From NCBI GenBank assembly GCA_029204225.1, contig CM055096.1, forward strand, positions 33,982,571 to 34,046,570: DNA of 64,000 nucleotides, in the 5' to 3' direction. Both the position numbers and the translations under genes were made by a program. How positions within the stretch are numbered: the stretch's first letter is position 1; the number at the start of each line of letters is the position of its first letter. The DNA is from Diphasiastrum complanatum (lineage: Eukaryota > Streptophyta > Lycopodiopsida > Lycopodiales > Lycopodiaceae). Positions 54,341 to 64,000 of the stretch are shown in pieces. The notes beneath the pieces are model-generated. The model saw nothing but the letters and a program-made list of their open reading frames with translations, was not told the DNA's origin and did not search any database.

Positions 54341-56189
54341 AAAAGTGCTACGATTGCAACGTTTATTTCGATGCAAATATTTGGCACAACTAATGGATTG
54401 GCATGTCAAAAATCGATCTACGGATGATGTGATGCGAGTAGCAAGTGACTCACCTGCATGGAAACATATTGAAGACCAATGGCCCGAGTTTAAAAACGAA
54501 TCTTGTAATTTGATATTTTGCCTTGCTATGGATGGCGTAAATCCTTTTAGCGTTCAAGTGTCAACTTGGTCCACATGGCCAGTTTTGCTCGTTAATTATA
54601 ACATATCTCCATGGTTGAGTATTAAAACGGGACACTTGTTATTGGCTTTATTGATTCCAGAAAAGTACAAGGCCAAGAACATGGATGTGTATCTTGCACC
54701 TTTGGTCGATGAATTGTGCATTCTTTGGAATGGTATTCATGCTTACGACATCTCGAGACCTTTACAACAAAGGAGCTTCATTGTTCGTGGAATTCTAATG
54801 TGGACGATGCATGACTACCCCAGTTTAAGCGAATGTTCAGGTATCTATATAATTAATCTAATCCGTTTTAGGGTTTAGCGTTTGAGTATATTTAACTAAG
54901 CTTATGTTCAATTTGGTTTATGAACTATGCAAGTTTAACCACATCGGGTTACAATGCATGTTATATTTGTGGACCACTTTTGGAGGGTCAACATAGCACA
55001 AATATGTTGAAAAAAGTGGTGTATGAAAATCATCGCAAATACTTGCCGCTTGATCATCCTTTTTGAAGGTTGAATAGGCGATTTTTTGGAGGATGAGGAG
55101 ATAATCCTCTAACTACACCACCACTCCCACGCATGGGAGTAGCGGAATGGCATGGTGAATGGCTTAAACATCACGACGTTAATTCTTCATGGAATGAATC
55201 CACTGATGGTATGAAACGGTTGTCTATTTTTCATAGATTATTCTATTGGAGGAATTTATTGATAAATTATCTATTGGATCCTATGCACACATTCAAAAAT
55301 GTCGGTGAATCCTTATGGAACCACATCATTGGCATAAAAGACAACTTTGTAGCTCATAAAGATATACAAGCGGCGATGTGAAAAGACCCTATTAGATTGA
55401 ATGCACCGAAGGTGGAGATGAGATTCTACCTAGCATGCCGTGGATTCTTACAAAAGAGCAACTCTCATATGTTAAACATGTCATAAAACAAATGAGAACT
55501 CCAACAGGGTATGCATATTCTTTATGCAAATCATTTATTAAAGATGGTAAATTAAGGGGATTGAAATCGCATGATTGGCATAAGATGTTGCAATTCATAC
55601 TCCCACTTTCTATTCAAGGTCTCTTCAACGATGACGTACAAAATATGCTTTACAATTTGTCATCGATGATTAGGTTTGTATATTTTTTTAAACACTTGTA
55701 TAAATATGTGTTATTTCAATATTTTTATGTGTTAAACACCTAATGTACTATCAATCTTGCAGGTGGATTTCCTCAAAAGAAATAAAAACGGGATTGCAAG
55801 CAAGCATGGTAAGTGAACCTAAACTACTCTTATAGTTTAACTTTGATTTCATATGCTTTTATTTTTTAATATGCATTATGACTAGCTGCTCCAACTTGGC
55901 CCTAAATTAATTTCAACTTAAATTGAGTGCATGGATAGTTGGCGGACTATGGACGTCTGTCAACTAAGGAGGAGTACGACTTTGCCTTCAGGGAATCATG
56001 CGAGGCATTAGTCGACAGACTAAAGAGCGAGGGTCATCCTCCAAATGTAAGTACTAGTTTTTGTATTCATACTAATGTGGTTTGTATTCATACTAATTTT
56101 ATTTAATTTAGTAAGATTGAGCATTAAATATTAATGTAGTTTGTTTGCTTGTGTTCATGCAGACTGGACGTCACGACGATGACGAGTAG
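54341..56189 (+). pseudogene. CACTA transposase, TNP2 domain with spliced C-terminus
   Basis: TNP2 motifs in order: RKVLRLQRLFRCKYLAQLMD, DDVMRVASDSPAWKHIEDQW, NLIFCLAMDGVNPFSVQVST, WPVLLVNYNISPWLSIK, MDVYLAPLVDELCILWNGI; after a frame break near 54840 ACYICG, WRNLLINYLLDPMHTFKNVG, then LTKEQLSYVKHVIKQMRTPT and GLKSHDWHKMLQFILP. The D-x-x-H-x-x-K-N-V block is retained. Exon joins 55673|55763, 55808|55939 and 56046|56163 all use GT-AG and keep one frame, adding SSKEIKTGLQASM, an unfamiliar 36-residue exon (LADYGRLSTKEEYDFAFRES…) and TGRHDDDE before a stop. Stops near 55060 and 55380 break the coding text. The N-terminal zinc region is missing. Confidence 0.75.
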
Positions 56190-56769
56190 ATTAGGTTTAT
56201 AAGTTCTAGTTGATGCGGTTTTTAGTTGATGTTAGATCTAGAGATCTAGAGACTCATGGAAAATAAAACACCAATTTTGTACTACATTGATTGATATTAT
56301 GAATATATTATTATTGCAAATGATCATGCTATATTGCCATTGCTATTATATGTGCAATGTTCTTTTTTCAGAAATTGCAATGTCGAATTTCAAGATGTGG
56401 ATTGACGTAATAACTAACTAAGAATTCAAAATTATGTGCAATGTCGGATTTCAAAACAAAAAATAAATATCATATATAGAAATCTAAATGAAATTTATGA
56501 TGTGCATAAAGCAATGCAATAAAGTATTGTCATTCATAATCCACATGAAGTAATGCAATAGAATATAGGAATGAAAAGTAATCTATGTGCATTAAATAAT
56601 TAGGAATGAAAAGTACCTTATGCTTAGCTTGTTATTTGGTCCAAATGTTGAATGCAACTCAAAAATATTGTTTTAAAAAGATTCATGAACATCGCTTCTC
56701 CAAGAACACCACTCCAAGAACAGCCCAATTACAATACGCACACTATTTTTTACGCATTTTTATTTTTTT
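56190..56769. other. No supported gene
   Basis: AT-rich DNA between the CACTA transposase end and its subterminal repeats. Confidence 0.4.
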
Positions 56770-57250
56770 TAGCCTAATCAGAGGCGTCGCAATCCGACAT
56801 TAAAACGCGTCGGACACACGTCGTGTGTTCCGACATTTTTTGGAATGGTTCTGTTAATAGATGTCGGATTTTGACATGTTTCTAAGACATTGGAATCCGA
56901 CATTTATGTAGATGTCGGATGGACGTCGACAATTTTTGGGGTCATTCTGTTTCAACAGACGTCAGATTTTGACGTCCCTGTGTTCTCGTTGGAGTTCGAC
57001 ATCCACGTCGGATTGGATGTGACGTGTTTGGACATCACATTCCGACGTCTAAGTGGGACGTCAGATTCCGACATCCATGTCGGACCGGGCATCAACCACT
57101 AGGACCTAAGGTCCAGGAAGCCAGCAAGTTATGTATGTCAAATTCTGATGGGTTTTATATTTGTCGGATTCCGACGACCTCATTGTGACGTGTTTTTCCA
57201 ATGTCCACGATGAATTAAAAAAACATTAAGCTCACGATTCACGTCGCAGA
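56770..57250. repeat. CACTA subterminal repeats
   Basis: The words TCCGACAT, GTCGGATT, CCGACGTC and their complements occur at least a dozen times in both orientations (for example ATTCCGACATCCATGTCGGA near 57065). Clusters of short repeats inside the termini are typical of CACTA elements and bind their own regulatory protein. Confidence 0.7.
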
Positions 57251-57260
57251 TCGCGGCAGG

Positions 57261-57270
57261 TGTTGTAGTG
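57261..57270 (-). other. CACTA terminal inverted repeat (right end)
   Basis: TGTTGTAGTG on the plus strand is CACTACAACA on the minus strand, the hallmark CACTA terminus, immediately outside the subterminal repeats. Copia integrase text starts at the next base. No matching left terminus was found in the window. Confidence 0.7.
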
Positions 57271-58026
57271 AAATCTAATGGAGATTCATCCATGTTTGTA
57301 ACTTTCATTGATGATTACTCAAGATATTGTTGGGTGTTCTTACTTTCCTTCAAGTCTCAAGTATTTGATACTTTTGTAAAGTTCAAATTGTTTGTGGAAA
57401 AGCATCATAATCATAGCATCAAGATCTTTAGGACTGACAATGGTGGAGAATTCATCTCCAATGAGTTTAAGGCCTTTTGTGAGGAGGAAGGAATCAAGAA
57501 AGAAACTTTTTGCCCCTACACCCCTCAACAAAATGGAGTTGCTGAAAGAAGAAATAGGACATTATGTGAATGTTCTAAGGCTTTAAGAATGGATGCTTGC
57601 TTGCCCAAATCTTTTTGTGGTGAATCTCTTGTATGTGCAAACTACTTGATGAATATGGTGCCTTGCAAACCAATTGAAGGCAAAACTCCTTATGAGATGT
57701 TGTATGGAAGGAAACCCAATCTTAATCATTTGAAAGTTTTTGGGTGTATATGTTATGTGCATGTGCCAGTAGAAACAAGAACCAAGGAGGATTCATCTTC
57801 CACAAGAGAGATGATGCTTGGATATGCAAATTCAAGCAAAGGTTATAAAGGCTATCTCCCATCCTTGAACAAATTTGTTTTTTCAAGGAATGTTAGTTTT
57901 TATAATATGCATATGCTTGAAGAAGGCTCAAGTACTCCAACAATCAACAAGAAGATGGCTGAGGAGCAAGATCTTGATTTTGAGGAGGAGTTCATGGAGG
58001 AGCATGCATCCCACTCTTTACATTAA
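57271..58026 (+). CDS. Copia integrase core (intact frame)
   Basis: A 252-codon open frame holding the catalytic triad: FVTFIDDYSRYCWVFLL (D), IKIFRTDNGGEFISNEFKAF (D), CPYTPQQNGVAERRNRTL (E), then KTPYEMLYGRKPNLNHLKVF and GYANSSKGYKGYLPSL of the C-terminal region. It lacks the zinc-binding N-terminus because the CACTA end adjoins it. The open frame suggests relatively recent truncation. It would not act without the missing start and pol. Confidence 0.85.
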   Translation, partial: KSNGDSSMFVTFIDDYSRYCWVFLLSFKSQVFDTFVKFKLFVEKHHNHSIKIFRTDNGGEFISNEFKAFCEEEGIKKETFCPYTPQQNGVAERRNRTLCECSKALRMDACLPKSFCGESLVCANYLMNMVPCKPIEGKTPYEMLYGRKPNLNHLKVFGCICYVHVPVETRTKEDSSSTREMMLGYANSSKGYKGYLPSLNKFVFSRNVSFYNMHMLEEGSSTPTINKKMAEEQDLDFEEEFMEEHASHSLH

Positions 58027-58960
58027 GTTTGATGATGTTGGTCTTGTACTTTTACTTATTTATGTTGATGACATCATCATTAGTGGAAATAGTGTTGATG
58101 GTATTGAAAAAATCAAGTTAGATCTATCTTTAGTATCATCTTAGGCATAGAAGTGCTTAGAGGGTCTGATTTTATCTTTATAAGTCAAGTAAACTATGCT
58201 CAAAGTCTTTTGAAAAAGTTTTAGATGGAAAAGTGCAAAAGTGTTGACACACCAATGAAGCAAGATATAAAAGTGCCAAATGAAGATGATGAAAGATCCT
58301 TCATGGACATCACTTTGTTTAGAAAACTTATAGGCTCCTTAACGTGGATCACTATAGCTAGACCAGATCTTAGCTTTAGTGTATGTAGGCTGAGCCAATC
58401 CATGCAAGAACCATTGAATATTTATTGGAAAAAGACTAAGAGGATTTTAAGATACATCTCGGATACATTGGATTTTGGGATCCCATATAAAGGAGATGTG
58501 ATTAACTTCATGCATTTAGTGATTCAGATATTGTAGGGGACAAGAGGGATAGAAGATCAACAAGTGCCTATTCAACTTTCATAGGAGAAGGTGTGGTTTC
58601 ATGGCTTTCCAAAAAGCAACAAACCGTATCTCTATCTTCAAAAGAGGCTGAGTACAAAGCTTTGAAAACTACAACAAAGGAGGTACTTTGGATCAAAAGA
58701 TTATTGGTGGAGCTAAAGATGCACCAATAATCTACAATGACAATATATCAGCCCAACACCTTGCATCTAACCCAATCTTCAATGCAAGATTTAAGCACAT
58801 TTTGTGAGAAAAGGTGCAAGCCAAGGAGATTGCTTTGGAGCATGTTCCAAGCAATAAATGTGTAGCTAATATACTTACTAAGACACTTCAAAAGAAACAT
58901 TTTATGAAGTTCAGATCATCACTTGGAGTGATTAGTAAAGCAATGATTGAACCAAGCTAG
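58020..58960 (+). pseudogene. Copia reverse transcriptase end and RNase H
   Basis: Directly after EEHASH the text becomes LVLLLIYVDDIIISGNSVDG: the linker and the N-terminal half of RT are deleted, but the YVDD catalytic strand is intact. Broken frames continue LGIEVLRGSDFIFISQVNYA, KCKSVDTPMKQD, GSLTWITIARPDLSFSVCRL, then RNase H (SLSSKEAEYKALKTTTKEVL and ILTKTLQKKHFMKFR). Confidence 0.85.
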
Positions 58961-58974
58961 ATAGTGAGGAGGAG
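58961..58974 (+). other. Polypurine tract
   Basis: GATAGTGAGGAGGAG directly before TGTTAAGAATTC. Confidence 0.65.
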
Positions 58975-59571
58975 TGTTAAGAATTCACAATTCTAGCTTG
59001 ACTAGTTTTGGTCATATGACTTGTATATAGGTAGATGGTCATGATGTGGCATGTCACACGTGCCAAATATCATAGGATTCCATCCATAATGATGTTCTCA
59101 AGTTTATGTAAGTGATAGCACCTTTGGAATGAGTCCAGATTATGCTTAGATCCAAGAGAGAAAAAGTAGGAGCTATTTTTGGTAGTTTTTACATTGTTGA
59201 GAGATCTCCATGATCTCAATCCTAACTTGTTAGGGATGAAAAATCCACTTAAAATAGCATTAGGGATTGGGTCAAGACTTCTCATACCTGCTCAGATCCA
59301 AGATGGATCATGTATATATGTGTGATGATCTATCACTCAAATCAATCAAGCAATTTCATGTTTTTCCGCTCATATTGATGCAATTGCTCTCTATGTTAAT
59401 AATTTTTTAAGTGGTTGTGATTTCTATTCATTATTGCAATGTGTGAGGGTCTAGTGTACTGTACTCAGATTGTGGGAGCTCGTACATTCACATGTGTGGA
59501 GCTTTCTTCAAGGATTTGGGCCATTTAGTGAGGTTTAAACATAGATTTTGATGGTGCAAGTTGTGCTAACA
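58975..59571 (+). repeat. Copia 3' LTR
   Basis: Starts TGTTAAGAATTCACAA after the purine tract. A TATA-like ATGTATATATG lies near 59309. The proposed end …GCTAACA gives a short inverted match to TGTTA, but no second copy confirms it. Confidence 0.6.
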
Positions 59572-61399
59572 TTATGAAATCATAATCTATTGCTTCTCCC
59601 ATCATTTCAAGTGAATTAGGATCCTATTTTGCTGCTATTTTAACACAATCAACCCATCCAAATGATGAAGACAATTATTCGAATAAGAAGAAATATCTAA
59701 TGGATGCAGCAAAGTTAATGTTTTTCAATGACATATCGAATGACCAATCCCAAATCGAATGAACTAAAAGGAAGGACCTTTAAACAAAGGAAAAATATGA
59801 AACGACATATACCTTAGAGAGAAGGCGGACCTTAAAGAGAATATTCTTGATGATGCAAATAATTCGCACTTTATGTAAATGTTGTAACTATCCGCGCGCT
59901 TGTTTCTTATTGAAAAAAATGTCGTGTACTAGGATGCCATGTCGGAAGTTGTACACATGTAATTTTCTTATTGAATATCAGGTGTTAAGTGATTATTCTA
60001 ACACATCAGGTGTTAAGAGATGCGTACATTCGCACTCGGGCCTCTATTAGTACTCCATACATGTTTCGTTGTAACCACCGAGTTTTCAGGAGAACAAAGA
60101 GTTGTCTTGAGTCTTTGAGATTTGACTGCTCTTTGCTTTCATATGCTATCTGAATGCTGAGTGCTTTTGCGCTTACATTTGATAGTGGATTCGTCACGTG
60201 TTGATTACTCAGGTCAGACAATACTTTTAGCCTCAATACCACCATAAGTGTTCAGTCGCAAATTCGATGCTAGAATCGTCTTTAAACTCATCGGCTCTTT
60301 ATTGCTTGAGTAATTGAACTAATCGATTGTTCTGAACTTAATTGTGATTATTACATTCGGAATCGCTATTTTGTTAACTCTGTAGAGTGTTCGTTCTCTT
60401 ACATCCTAAAGAATTCAATGTGCTCTTGTGAGTTAGTATTGATTGAAGTTTGTGTTGGATACTCGAACAATGTATATTTGTGATCGATTGTTCGTTTGAA
60501 TGAACGATAGTCTATTGTTGAGGAATGATTGTCGGATCTCATTTATATTATTCTGAGAAGTTTGTGAGTTTCTCTATATCGGATTTACTGATGCAACAAT
60601 GTTATTCTTGTCTGACAAACTTTATTAGAAGAATAAACAAAAATATTGATCTAGATGATAAGTCTTTGGGCTAGTAATGAAATACGATCAATATGAGAAT
60701 TGTTGAGATCAATATCCTTTGTTATTGTATGAAAAGTCACAAATTAATTGATGATACTGGTCACCAATCTTACTAAATGTCTGTTGACAACTAGATTAAG
60801 TACAAAGAGCAATAAATGATCCAAATTATCTATAATTACATCAATAGGCAATCCCTTTGGAGTTCGACAATATTTTATACTATTTTTTTATATTTTTGTG
60901 ATAAATATAGTACGACAATAATTGGCCAACATTGTTGTCTTCAGTGTCCAGTTTTTCTCGTGTGTATGCTCATATTGCAAAGCATTGTGCCGAACTTATA
61001 TTATCCCTACCAATCATCAATGGATTTATGGTCAAACAACAAGTTGCAAGACATTGGATAATGTGTGTTATTGAGTACTATTGCAACAACGGTTGAAAAT
61101 GTTGAAGCATGTTTTAGGTACTTTCATCTTGGAAAGGGAATGGTCGAGGACATGTATTGTCTAAGGGTCTTTGATGAGGAAGACAATTTACTAAACCTGA
61201 AAGCTGGCTCAACCCAACTATCTTCCACTATTAGAATTAACTATGTTATGAATTTTTAACTTATACAAACATGTTTTTGTTAACTTTTCTTCTTACATCT
61301 TATGTTATTGTGGTTGTTGCTTGACATCGTTTGTTAGTCATCTTGGGTTTCTATGGTCAGTAATGTATTTCTACTATGGATACATAAATGGTTTTGTCA
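59572..61399. other. No supported gene
   Basis: No domains recognised. GTGTTAAG-like words recur at 59980-60020. Open frames under 90 codons have no known motif. Confidence 0.35.
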
Positions 61400-61404
61400 G
61401 GTGA

Positions 61405-62860
61405 TTGACTATGTCAGCTACTAGAGGCACCTCCCATAGATCGCAAGAAATATTTAGCATGTGTTGGCAAAGCCCGGTAGGTAATTAAGTTCATTTTATT
61501 TTCAATTTATAGTAGGCCATTTTTTTTCCCTTCAGTTCTATGACTTTTTATTCTCAATGTTTTAAAAAGAAAAATTGATGATTGAATATCCTTGTTTTTA
61601 TGAATGGTTTTTATGCAGTATCTTTTTCAGAGAGATTTCAGAAATGCCCCGATCCATGGACGTGGATGTGGATTTCAAGGCATTGGGAGGATGTTAAATA
61701 TTGTTGCTTGTGCAACCGCCACCATCAGCAATGCCACGACCTAGTACTCATGATCATCCGGTGCCCACACCTTCACATGCTAGTTATTATCTCCACTATT
61801 TCTATAAAATGTGTTTGTGGCTCTCTTCTAATTCTCTCGTAATATAAATTTATGTCACTAGTAAAAATAGATATAGAATTAAAACGTTAGTACTGAAAGA
61901 ATACATGCAGGTTAAGTTTCATCAAGCACTTTAGATAGTGATCGATCCAGACCACCTAATAGGCCTCCAACTGTCCCTTATGAGACATGTAGACGATATC
62001 CACAACTTTTTTGACGAGTATGATAAAATATTGTACACCATGTTTTTTTGTATATTTTATTACTTGCACTATAAGTAGTCGTAAAAAAAAATTAAATCCA
62101 TAATATACATTTTTTGAATTTCAAGATACTATTTCATATCAAATTTCTAGCCATATCTCAATGCTCAAATATATGACATTAATATTTTTCTTTTGATTTA
62201 TGTAGTCGGATCCATTGGATGAAAAAAATTGGTGTGATTGTGCCGATTGCAAAGGATTTAAATATCATAAAAGACACATAGTCAAAGATCATATGTGGAG
62301 GAGGCCTCTACCAAAATCTGATCAAGTGGGTCCTTCAACAAACCCAATAAATGCTCAAGGAATTGAAGATCATGTCATGGTAATTTGCTCAATCCACTCG
62401 TTTTCTACAAACATTCACAAAACTATATTATCATGGATTATTCATTGTTGTTTAGCAAGTTTTATGGTAATTTATTTGATTGAAAAACAATTCCTGTTTA
62501 TTGTTTGTTCTTGCAAGTAAGTGAGCATGATTTTGATCAGAATATTGTGCTTGATGTCACATCCAATGAACTACAACCACATGTGATTCCTGTCAATCGG
62601 CCTGTACCAGATGGCATGCAAGAAATGTTGACATGTCCATCCACACCTTCATAATCACCAAGTGGATGGCTAGAAAGAATGGGACTTTGTCTATATTTTG
62701 GATTATCATTAGCATTGGATGAGGATTTGGTGTGTGATTTGGTGGACGATGTTGACAAGGTCATAGGTCCGGCCACAGTAAATGATGTTGATGTTGTTGA
62801 GGATTTTTCTTTGGGGTTATTTGAAAATGTGATGGAGTCACCCTTTTGAGAGCCCCTCCA
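61405..62860 (+). pseudogene. CACTA-type transposase N-terminal region, degenerate
   Basis: The clearest part is 62205-62380: DEKNWCDCADCKGFKYHKRH followed by IVKDHM, a C-x-C-x2-C … H-x7-H zinc-finger-like motif, close to the N-terminal C-x-C/H domain of some CACTA transposases. After a presumed intron an acidic stretch follows (62521-62860: EHDFDQNIVLDVTSNELQPH; LALDEDLVCDLVDDVDKVI), as usual before TNP2. Stops interrupt it and no TNP2 domain is reached before 63000. Confidence 0.45.
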
Positions 62861-63061
62861 AATCATCTTCTATTAACGATATAGACCGACCTCTTGTAGA
62901 TAGAACATGACATTGGATACAAATCAGGAAATAAAAAGGTTAAAACTTTGGGTATCTTGATGTGAGTGCAAAATTTTGGACCAAATGCCCGACACCGTAG
63001 GTATTGTCCCACCACACTTATTTACAATCCCAAAATCTTTCAACCATGCACGATATGAACG

Positions 63062-63601
63062 TTGGCCAAAGTCCCCGCTGCAATTCCTAGGGTAGGTGAT
63101 ACATTTCAGTATTGGAATCGAACCTATAAGCTCTTGCCTAGCTTACGATTTTCAAATGCTAGCCTAAGTTTGTATATCCACACTCATGTGAAAGTTCCTC
63201 CAGGTAGTTATGTCACACTCATGGTGTATGGGGGCCTTGAGTAAAATCGGAATGATTGGCATGTTTTATGTAGACAATTATGGAGGATGCTAATTTATGG
63301 TTTACATAGAAATGCACACTCCGTAAGAGAGAAGAGATGGGCGAGCTGGTGGGACATGGAAAGTATACTATACATTGATGGAAGGCCATGCAGATTTGGA
63401 AATATAGCAGGATATATTAAATATTATTATGGTTTTCCTAGTTTAACAGATTGTATTTTTGAAGAGCGTAACAATGGCATGGAAGGTTGTTTTAGTAGAT
63501 TCGTTAAAGGTACTTATGTGATGGTTTGTGCTTGTAAATCATTGCAAGCTGGAGATGAATTATTAGTAGCTATGATTATCCATCTATTATACAAAATATA
63601 A
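63062..63601 (+). pseudogene. SET-like domain, broken
   Basis: The first piece ends THVKVPPGSYVTLMVYGG, like the start of a SET domain. After a stop, SILYIDGRPCRFGNIAGYIK and TDCIFEE match the pattern D-G-x2-x-G-N-x-A-x-F-I-N … N-C. The end GTYVMVCACKSLQAGDELLV leads, after a single-base shift at about 63571, into YDYP, which completes the G-(E/D)-E-L-x-x-x-Y motif. SET proteins are lysine methyltransferases. Stop, frameshift and loss of the usual N-H motif argue this one is inactive. Confidence 0.5.
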
Positions 63602-64000
63602 TGAACTCTCAGTTTCATAATTTAATAGTGTAATTTTTGTTATCCAATGTCTTTTCAAATGCACGTCTATCACTTAGATGATGATTGATGAACTTGTTTA
63701 TGATGTTTGCTAATGAAGTCTTGTTTCTATTATTATTTATCATCATCCATATTGTTTTTTTTTTTTTTGTTTTAACATGCATTATATATTATATGATGTT
63801 TTCAACATTTATAGAATTATGGAGATGAAGAGGGTTTTGGAGGGCCTGGACTTGCTGCATTTTCGAAATGACATAGGGAAACTATTCAAAAAATGCAACA
63901 AGAATCGATGGAGTATCTTCGTCAATGATCGACGAGCACACGAATCTACATTTCAAATAAAAAACACAATCACTGTTTGGAAGAGGAACATGATTTAATG
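63602..64000. other. No supported gene
   Basis: A possible further exon at 63815-63990 (YGDEEGFGGPGLAAFSK, then QKMQQESMEYLRQ in a shifted frame) may continue the SET-like pseudogene, but support is weak. Confidence 0.3.

Noticed and set aside
57268-58026. Retroviral-type functional integrase gene of the host
   Set aside because: Although open, it lacks the zinc-binding region and joins a deleted RT and an LTR; it is a copia remnant.

Overview
The window is nuclear DNA from a land plant with a large, repeat-rich genome. The evidence is one intron-containing plant oxygenase gene with an 8 kb intron, embedded in nested Ty1/copia, Ty3/gypsy, CACTA, LINE-like and Penelope-like sequence. A fern fits best and a gymnosperm is the alternative, but the sequence alone does not settle the species. 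Everything was read by eye; no alignment or search was run.

Layout. 1-5934: a minus-strand copia element (3' LTR 1073-1408, broken pol) whose reverse transcriptase is split by a ~2 kb insertion with 11-bp inverted ends (1989-3955). 5935-10791: an LTR element (LTRs ~655 bp) that keeps gag, lacks recognisable pol and carries an open 470-codon reading frame of unknown function. 11740-17206: a decayed gypsy pol that passes in frame into a copia pol, followed by an LTR-like stretch (17207-18250). 20820-21433: a LINE-like 3' coding remnant on the minus strand.

21969-31610: the only convincing host gene, a four-exon 2-oxoglutarate/Fe(II) dioxygenase of 354 codons with all catalytic residues. Its third intron (23345-31343) starts with GC instead of GT. 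It contains a decayed copia fragment and a complete non-autonomous LTR element (28212-31170, perfect 5-bp target duplication).

32290-43314: short tandem duplications, a copia fragment (33239-34330), a LINE zinc-binding remnant, a minisatellite (38275-38750) that abuts a Penelope-like reverse transcriptase fragment (38748-40028, minus), a copia LTR (40211-40593), and a rearranged fragment of the 5935-10791 family. 43973-45803: an unidentified coding-like island and a copia gag, both minus strand.

45985-57270: a CACTA transposon whose DUF4216 region is interrupted by a gypsy element (46201-53017). Its two transposase halves now lie head to head at about 54340, and its right terminus is at 57270. 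57271-59571: a copia fragment with an intact integrase and a 3' LTR. 61400-63600: a CACTA N-terminal-like zinc finger and a decayed SET-like domain.

The elements do not form a pathway. The interest lies in nesting, chimerism and accessory reading frames. Only the dioxygenase is likely to serve the host.
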